This document shows positions 63,148 through 64,000 of a stretch of 64,000 nucleotides of DNA, piece after piece (the first letter of the stretch is position 1; each line of letters begins with the position of its first letter). This DNA is from Siphlonurus alternatus. Taxonomy: Eukaryota; Arthropoda; Insecta; Ephemeroptera; Siphlonuridae. The translations under genes and the position numbers were made by a program. The DNA is taken from the NCBI GenBank assembly GCA_949825025.1, contig OX463781.1, positions 1,758,066 to 1,822,065 on the forward strand, written 5' to 3'. Under the pieces are notes generated by a model. That model did no database searches and was not told the DNA's origin. It saw only the letters and a list, made by a program, of their open reading frames with translations.

Positions 63148-63327
63148 CCAGTACCTTGAACTGCAGACAATGCCTCTCCTCGAAGGCGGGAGGCACCAGC
63201 ACGAAGAAGTACGGAGCGAAGCCGTGCACGTGGCAGCACACCGAGTTTCCTTCGTCGGTCACCCCGAACATTCGGATCACCGGCACCGAGCCGGTCTGAG
63301 CCCCCGGCATGCCGGGCAGAGGCTGGC
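44789..63327 (-). CDS. PolD1: DNA polymerase delta catalytic subunit (N-terminal exon(s) beyond the window)
   Basis: B-family replicative polymerase with 3'-5' proofreading, acting in the nucleus with PCNA. Seventeen exons join in frame to 1003 residues plus stop; human POLD1 has 1107, so about 100 N-terminal residues are missing to the right. Seen in order: [20 protein letters not shown], exonuclease I FDIEC, exonuclease II YNINNFD, exonuclease III YCVKDA, polymerase motif [21 protein letters not shown], motif [14 protein letters not shown], motif [16 protein letters not shown] and RDNCPLVAN. The C-terminus has CysA (CLGC, then CSHC, zinc) and CysB (CQRC, then ICTSRDC, the iron-sulfur site in this family). 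All catalytic residues are intact, so the gene looks functional. Introns range from about 350 bp to 2 kb and carry many MITEs. Confidence 0.98.
45488..45760. mobile_element. MITE family C, copy 3
   Basis: GAGGCTTCAAGTGAGTGCGC at the left, CAGCTGACTTGAAGCCTCTA at the right. It ends only about 20 bases from the donor of the PolD1 zinc-finger exon. Confidence 0.7.
45782..46052 (-). CDS. PolD1: PolD1 exon, CysA and most of CysB
   Basis: The acceptor is TTTCCACAG and the donor GTGGGT. It encodes [37 protein letters not shown] and [18 protein letters not shown], then [19 protein letters not shown] and ICTS. 271 nt. Confidence 0.97.
46349..46757. mobile_element. MITE family B, copy 2, with (TA)n
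   Basis: CAATGGACAACTTGCACG and GTCATGCAGACTGTACATTG ends, AAATGAATAGAGGGGTCC and mirror. A (TA)n run at 46429-46501 interrupts the left arm. Confidence 0.7.
46905..47037 (-). CDS. PolD1: PolD1 exon, thumb C-terminal part
   Basis: The acceptor is TTCTTGCAG and the donor GTGAGT. It encodes [19 protein letters not shown] then [20 protein letters not shown] and EATLL. 133 nt. Confidence 0.97.
47107..47147. repeat. Poly(A) run
   Basis: About 41 consecutive A on plus, 70 bases from the acceptor of the PolD1 exon at 46905-47037. On the sense (minus) strand this is a very long poly(T) tract at the intron 3' end. Confidence 0.95.
47406..47584. mobile_element. MITE with AGCCGGGTTCACAATAAGC ends and TAA duplication
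   Basis: Perfect ends AGCCGGGTTCACAATAAGCG / inverse, then TTTTTCTAGACGC mirrored. TAA is found at 47403-47405 and 47585-47587. A 3-bp TAA duplication fits the PIF/Harbinger type. Confidence 0.8.
47822..48071 (-). CDS. PolD1: PolD1 exon, thumb
   Basis: The acceptor is GTGTACAG and the donor GTACTT. It encodes [38 protein letters not shown], then [19 protein letters not shown] and AYMKSE. 250 nt. The palm motif C is in the exon at 49913. Confidence 0.97.
48487..48659 (-). CDS. PolD1: PolD1 exon, KKRYAGL region
   Basis: The acceptor is TGACGACAG and the donor GTACTG. It encodes [38 protein letters not shown] and [16 protein letters not shown]. 173 nt. Confidence 0.97.
48944..49336. mobile_element. 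MITE family D, copy 4
   Basis: TTAGGTAGAGATAACGCCG and GGCGTTATCTTACCCTTAA ends with inner CAGCTGTTCGACGTAGTC and TTAGTGCCTAAAAGCCATA mirrored. Confidence 0.8.
49913..50146 (-). CDS. PolD1: PolD1 exon, motif C (YGDTDS)
   Basis: The acceptor is CCTGACAG and the donor GTAGCA (weak +4 to +6). It encodes [56 protein letters not shown] and FEK. The two catalytic aspartates of motif C are present. Confidence 0.97.
50165..50258. mobile_element. Small MITE family K, copy 2
   Basis: ACTATCGGAACCAAAATGGTG and ACACCTTTTTGGTTCTGATAG are inverted ends of a 94-bp element, starting about 18 bases upstream of the acceptor of the motif C exon. Confidence 0.7.
50281..50611. mobile_element. Foldback element family L, copy 1
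   Basis: ACTGTCCACTCCAACAACAAGG and CCTTGGTGGAGTGGGCAGT are inverse ends. The interior shares TGTGCCTGGGGTGTGAAAAT with about 60410-60690, which has the matching AGGCCTCGGTGGAGGG end. Confidence 0.65.
51186..51287 (-). CDS. PolD1: PolD1 exon, motif B
   Basis: The acceptor is GTTTCGCAG and the donor GTGAGT. 34 codons: [19 protein letters not shown] then [16 protein letters not shown]-x3-NS-x-YG of motif B is intact. Confidence 0.97.
51292..51450. repeat. 48-bp minisatellite abutting the motif B acceptor
   Basis: Three full units and a partial one of AAAACATTCTGGTGAGTCCT with GACGGTACAAAATGAACGAC and CATGTGTC. The array begins four bases from the acceptor AG on the intron side. As 48 is divisible by three, the unit leaves a long repetitive ORF on minus, which is not a gene. 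Confidence 0.92.
52042..52201 (-). CDS. PolD1: PolD1 exon, fingers
   Basis: The acceptor is GTCTTACAG and the donor GTGGGC. It encodes [38 protein letters not shown] and [15 protein letters not shown]. It contains the RKGLLP nucleotide-binding finger motif. Confidence 0.97.
52309..52649. mobile_element. MITE family A, copy 3
   Basis: TTAAAGGGAGATAGGTCTC and GAGACCTGTATGCCTTTAA ends, AGTTGACAATCAACATTTGG and mirror. The centre has CCTTGATGACGTCAAAATGA and GTGACGTCATTTTGACG. Confidence 0.85.
52757..53098. mobile_element. MITE family J, copy 2, with a nested element
   Basis: CCTCGTCCGGAATAATGAGC and GCTCATTATTCCGGACGAG ends are perfect inverses. The inner CTATTTCAG / CTGAAATAG blocks match 15330-15552. 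The right half is interrupted at 52905-53024. Confidence 0.8.
52905..53024. mobile_element. 120-bp foldback nested in family J, TA duplication
   Basis: Ends GTAGAATCATCATATG and CATATGATGGTTCTAC with TA at 52903-52904 and 53025-53026. The arms continue through GTCAGCGCTGTCAC and GAGGCAAGCCGGC, leaving a loop of about 20 bases. It is unusually GC-rich for this window. Confidence 0.85.
53524..53735. mobile_element. Foldback element
   Basis: Arms of about 90 bp: CATTGAAAGATCTTCTTTAA and TGTAGACTTACAACAATCTT then GTAACCACTGAATTATGAAA are mirrored with high identity around a loop near 53630. No second copy noticed. Confidence 0.8.
53832..54043 (-). CDS. PolD1: PolD1 exon, motif A
   Basis: The acceptor is GTTGTCAG and the donor GTCAGT (atypical +3/+4). 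It encodes [38 protein letters not shown] and [19 protein letters not shown] then [10 protein letters not shown]. The catalytic Asp of DFxSLYPS is present. Confidence 0.97.
54167..54434. mobile_element. MITE family C, copy 4
   Basis: GTCAGCTCATTTTGCAG at the left (terminal bases decayed), CACTTGAAGCCTCTATGGG at the right. Interior CTAAACCTAGGTAAAAAAAA as in the other copies. Confidence 0.65.
54720..54890 (-). mobile_element. tRNA-derived SINE, copy 1
   Basis: On minus, a tRNA-like head reads TAGTGTAGTGGTTAGTGCAC (A box TRGYNNARNGG), then GGCTCTCGTCCGAGAGGTCC and CGGTTCAAATCC (B box). It is followed by a non-tRNA body AGACTTTTCGTGACTTGCGA and GTTGGTAGGAGGAAGGAAGC to CTGTCTATACTC. The copy at 62571-62940 shares head and body. 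Confidence 0.88.
54954..55119 (-). CDS. PolD1: PolD1 exon, exonuclease III
   Basis: The acceptor is CTGTGCGCAG and the donor GTTAGT. It encodes [38 protein letters not shown] and [16 protein letters not shown]-x-K-D is the exonuclease III motif with its catalytic Asp. Confidence 0.97.
55319..56047. mobile_element. MITE family A variant with family B2 nested
   Basis: AAAGTGATCCGGGCCTCAAA at the left, TTTGAGGTCCGGATCACTTT at the right. The right half is interrupted at 55509-56030. The left half is a near-perfect palindrome through CTGATTATCATTATGTGCAT to CGATGCAGC. PolD1 intron. Confidence 0.8.
55509..56030. mobile_element. MITE family B2, TA duplication, itself carrying a retro tail
   Basis: Ends GAGTATTGACCTCAAAATTT / inverse GGTCAATACTC, flanked by TA on both sides (target restored as TTTTTAATATTTGAGG). 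Inside its right arm a block of about 55845-55990 ends with GGCCTAAAGAACTGAATAAA, as at 4910-5035. So this is three levels of insertion. Confidence 0.8.
56333..57180. mobile_element. MITE family B2, diverged copy
   Basis: GAGTATCCACCTCAATTTTT, AAATGAACAGAGGGTGCAAA at the left. AACTAGTTCCCAGACTCTAA and AGTAGCAGAACCCTCCATTT at the right. The middle (56570-57110) is unrelated sequence. The right end lies about 40 bases from a PolD1 donor. Confidence 0.5.
57219..57355 (-). CDS. PolD1: PolD1 exon, between exonuclease II and III
   Basis: The acceptor is GACGTGCAG and the donor GTCAGA. It encodes [38 protein letters not shown] and GDDQTRR. 137 nt. Confidence 0.97.
57351..57457. repeat. Degenerate tandem repeat including the acceptor of the exon at 57219
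   Basis: The plus-strand phrase TATTAACACCTGCAC or a near form occurs at the true acceptor and again at about 57407 and 57447. Each is linked by ATGATCAACAAAT-like sequence with a period of 40-55 bp. The part AACAC is exon sequence and CTGCAC is the acceptor. Confidence 0.6.
58104..58203 (-). CDS. PolD1: PolD1 exon (100 nt)
   Basis: The acceptor is TTGTTACAG and the donor GTACGT. It encodes [19 protein letters not shown] then [14 protein letters not shown], the Q-x-G-x-R segment after exonuclease II. Confidence 0.96.
58273..58558. mobile_element. MITE family F, copy 3
   Basis: CCAAAGTCTTCTGCTCG and GAGAAGAAGACTTTG ends. Inner AAACATGGGACGGTTGATG and CGTCCCATGTTTAACTATG. Confidence 0.75.
59001..59146 (-). 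CDS. PolD1: PolD1 exon, exonuclease II
   Basis: The acceptor is TGTTTCAG and the donor GTGAGT. It encodes [19 protein letters not shown] then [19 protein letters not shown] and [12 protein letters not shown]-x2-N-F-D with the catalytic Asp is intact. Confidence 0.97.
59465..59631 (-). CDS. PolD1: PolD1 exon (167 nt)
   Basis: The acceptor is TGTCGCAG and the donor GTGCGT. It encodes [38 protein letters not shown] and [17 protein letters not shown]. It directly follows the exonuclease I exon. Confidence 0.97.
59679..60012. mobile_element. MITE family B, copy 3 (best preserved)
   Basis: CAATGGACAACATACATGAA and CATGTATGTTGTCCATT are near-perfect inverse ends. AAATAAATAGAGGGTACC, GAACTATTTTTAAATAATTA and GCGTCAATAGGCG-type blocks are mirrored. 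334 bp. Confidence 0.85.
60164..60387 (-). CDS. PolD1: PolD1 exon, exonuclease I (FDIEC)
   Basis: The acceptor is TGTGTGCAG and the donor GTGAGT. It encodes [18 protein letters not shown], the diverged [19 protein letters not shown] and [19 protein letters not shown], then [17 protein letters not shown] with catalytic Asp and Glu. Confidence 0.97.
60410..60690. mobile_element. Foldback family L, copy 2 (one end)
   Basis: It shares ATTATGCCTGGGGTGTGAAA and AGGCCTCGGTGGAGGGGGCAG with 50281-50611. The left terminal repeat is not clear. Confidence 0.5.
60911..61288. mobile_element. Dispersed element family E, copy 2
   Basis: TTAGGAGATGGTGAATCACT to AATTACGATAGTGACAAT, matching 8174-8512. It ends about 10 bases from the donor of the next PolD1 exon. 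Confidence 0.6.
61305..61567 (-). CDS. PolD1: PolD1 exon, N-terminal domain
   Basis: The acceptor is TTTGTGTAG and the donor GTGAGC. It encodes [57 protein letters not shown], then [15 protein letters not shown]. The conserved Y-x-x-N-I/V-D-F-x-I ending is present. Confidence 0.96.
61609..61886. mobile_element. MITE family F, copy 4
   Basis: CCAAAGTCTTCTAGTCAC and GAGCAGAAGACTTTG ends. AACCATTGTTTATAATGTCT and AACATGGGACGACGTAATG inside. It starts 40 bases upstream of a PolD1 acceptor. Confidence 0.75.
62320..63028. mobile_element. MITE family B, copy 4, split by a SINE
   Basis: The left part runs to ATAGTTCTGGG at 62570 and the right part resumes at AAAAATCTGAAAAATATTC (62941). Comparison with 59679-60012 shows that the intervening 370 bp is an insertion. 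Confidence 0.75.
62571..62940 (+). mobile_element. tRNA-derived SINE, copy 2
   Basis: The head TAGTGTAGTGGTTAGTACCC and GAGGTCCCCGGTTCAATTCC carries A and B boxes. The body AGACTTTTCGTGACTTGGGA and GTTGGTAGGAGGAAGGCAGC is shared with 54720-54890. It extends about 200 bp further, with TGCACTGCCACTGCAGGCTG and TAGTAGGAGCCCAGAAGAG. AAAATCCG is duplicated at the 5' edge (17-bp tandem pair) and AAAATCTG follows the 3' edge. Confidence 0.88.
63111..63148. repeat. (TCAA)n microsatellite at a PolD1 donor
   Basis: About nine tetranucleotide units. On minus, TTGA repeats start about seven bases after the donor GT of the exon at 63155. Confidence 0.95.
63155..63327 (-). CDS. PolD1: PolD1 first visible exon
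   Basis: The acceptor is TTGTTACAG and the donor GTACTG. It encodes [38 protein letters not shown] and [19 protein letters not shown]. Entered after one base of a Gly codon. The upstream exon(s) with the start and nuclear localisation region are not within 63328-64000. Confidence 0.96.
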
Positions 63328-64000
63328 CTGTAACAACATTCGGTAACTACTGTGGCCAGACCAGCGTTTTCAGAGATTCAAAAGTCTGGGAGTTTATGAG
63401 TAGAGACAAAATCTCCAGCTTTACAAATATGTGACTTCAAACGTTCACGAATCATGAAGTTTCATTGACATCAATGCAAAAAAGTTTCGACTGGAATAAA
63501 CTAATTTTAAAAAGTGAGAACTGTTTTCTTTTCTTTTTTTCGTTTTTCAAAACTTTTTCCAGTTTTATAAAACTGAAAATCCAGTTATCTTGTCTAATAA
63601 ATGCACGTTTTTCGTGAAAAAAATTAAAATTAAATATTTTGCATTATTATTTTTTGACACAACATTGATGGTATTTCACTTAAATTTTCTTTACTGCAAA
63701 CAACGGTACTTTATCAAAATATGTTGCAAGAAATTCTTATATTTTAAGAAGCATTCATAGCAATTTTATTTGTATGGTCTTAATGGTATAGAGACCGAAA
63801 AAAGTAAAATATTAAGTAAGTTTTTGAGAAAAACTGGACTGGATCTGCTGTAAATCACATTTTGAAAACTGGAAATCTGGCCCCATTTAAAAGTAACATA
63901 AAGTATGCATGACAGTGGCACTACAGACTTTGCGACGCTCTGAAAATTTTGGTTGAATTTGTACCATGACACACGGAAGTTAATTCTCATTGTGTCTGCA
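63328..64000. other. PolD1 intron (to window end)
   Basis: AT-rich, with no exon, repeat family or RNA gene recognised. Confidence 0.6.

Noticed and set aside
63328..64000. Search for the PolD1 N-terminal exon
   Set aside because: No start or nuclear localisation segment and no GC-rich block; it must lie beyond position 64000.

Overview
This is a eukaryotic genomic window, almost certainly from an arthropod. It carries an Lcch3-type GABA receptor beta-like subunit (an arthropod-typical gene), a mitochondrial-clan cytochrome P450, Arl1, and the catalytic subunit of DNA polymerase delta. Exons are short and GC-rich, and they sit in AT-rich introns packed with small inverted-repeat transposons (MITEs). 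I cannot resolve the lineage further; a crustacean or chelicerate fits as well as an insect.

Layout. (1) About 2630-14762, plus strand: six exons of Lcch3, from inside the extracellular domain to the stop; the signal-peptide exons lie upstream of the window. (2) 17321-32131, minus strand: a complete ten-exon P450 whose exon phases all join to give 536 residues. One small exon (19082-19160) is not in any long ORF and was found by reading the introns. (3) 32132-37812: an intergenic region dominated by a 3.8-kb foldback element with a decayed LINE inside it. (4) 37813-42626, plus strand: a complete five-exon Arl1 (180 residues). (5) 44789-63327, minus strand: 17 exons of PolD1 (1003 residues to the stop); the N-terminal exon(s) lie beyond the right edge. 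Lcch3 and the P450 are convergent, the P450 and Arl1 are divergent, and Arl1 and PolD1 are convergent. All splice junctions given follow GT-AG and keep frame.

The four genes have unrelated jobs: a chloride channel at synapses, mitochondrial monooxygenation, trans-Golgi trafficking and DNA replication. There is no sign of a functional cluster. What unites the window is its repeat landscape. More than a dozen MITE families recur, several nested in each other. There are two giant foldbacks with TA target duplications and one with TTAA, at least two tRNA-derived elements outside normal SINEs, one classical tRNA-SINE family, and LINE remnants.

The most unusual signal is a recurrent local duplication of 3' splice sites. 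At four exons in two genes, the intron end plus the first 20-40 nt of the exon is copied just upstream in the intron, in one case as a seven-copy tandem array. Two PolD1 exons also have minisatellites that abut their acceptors. This pattern is reported as the main finding.
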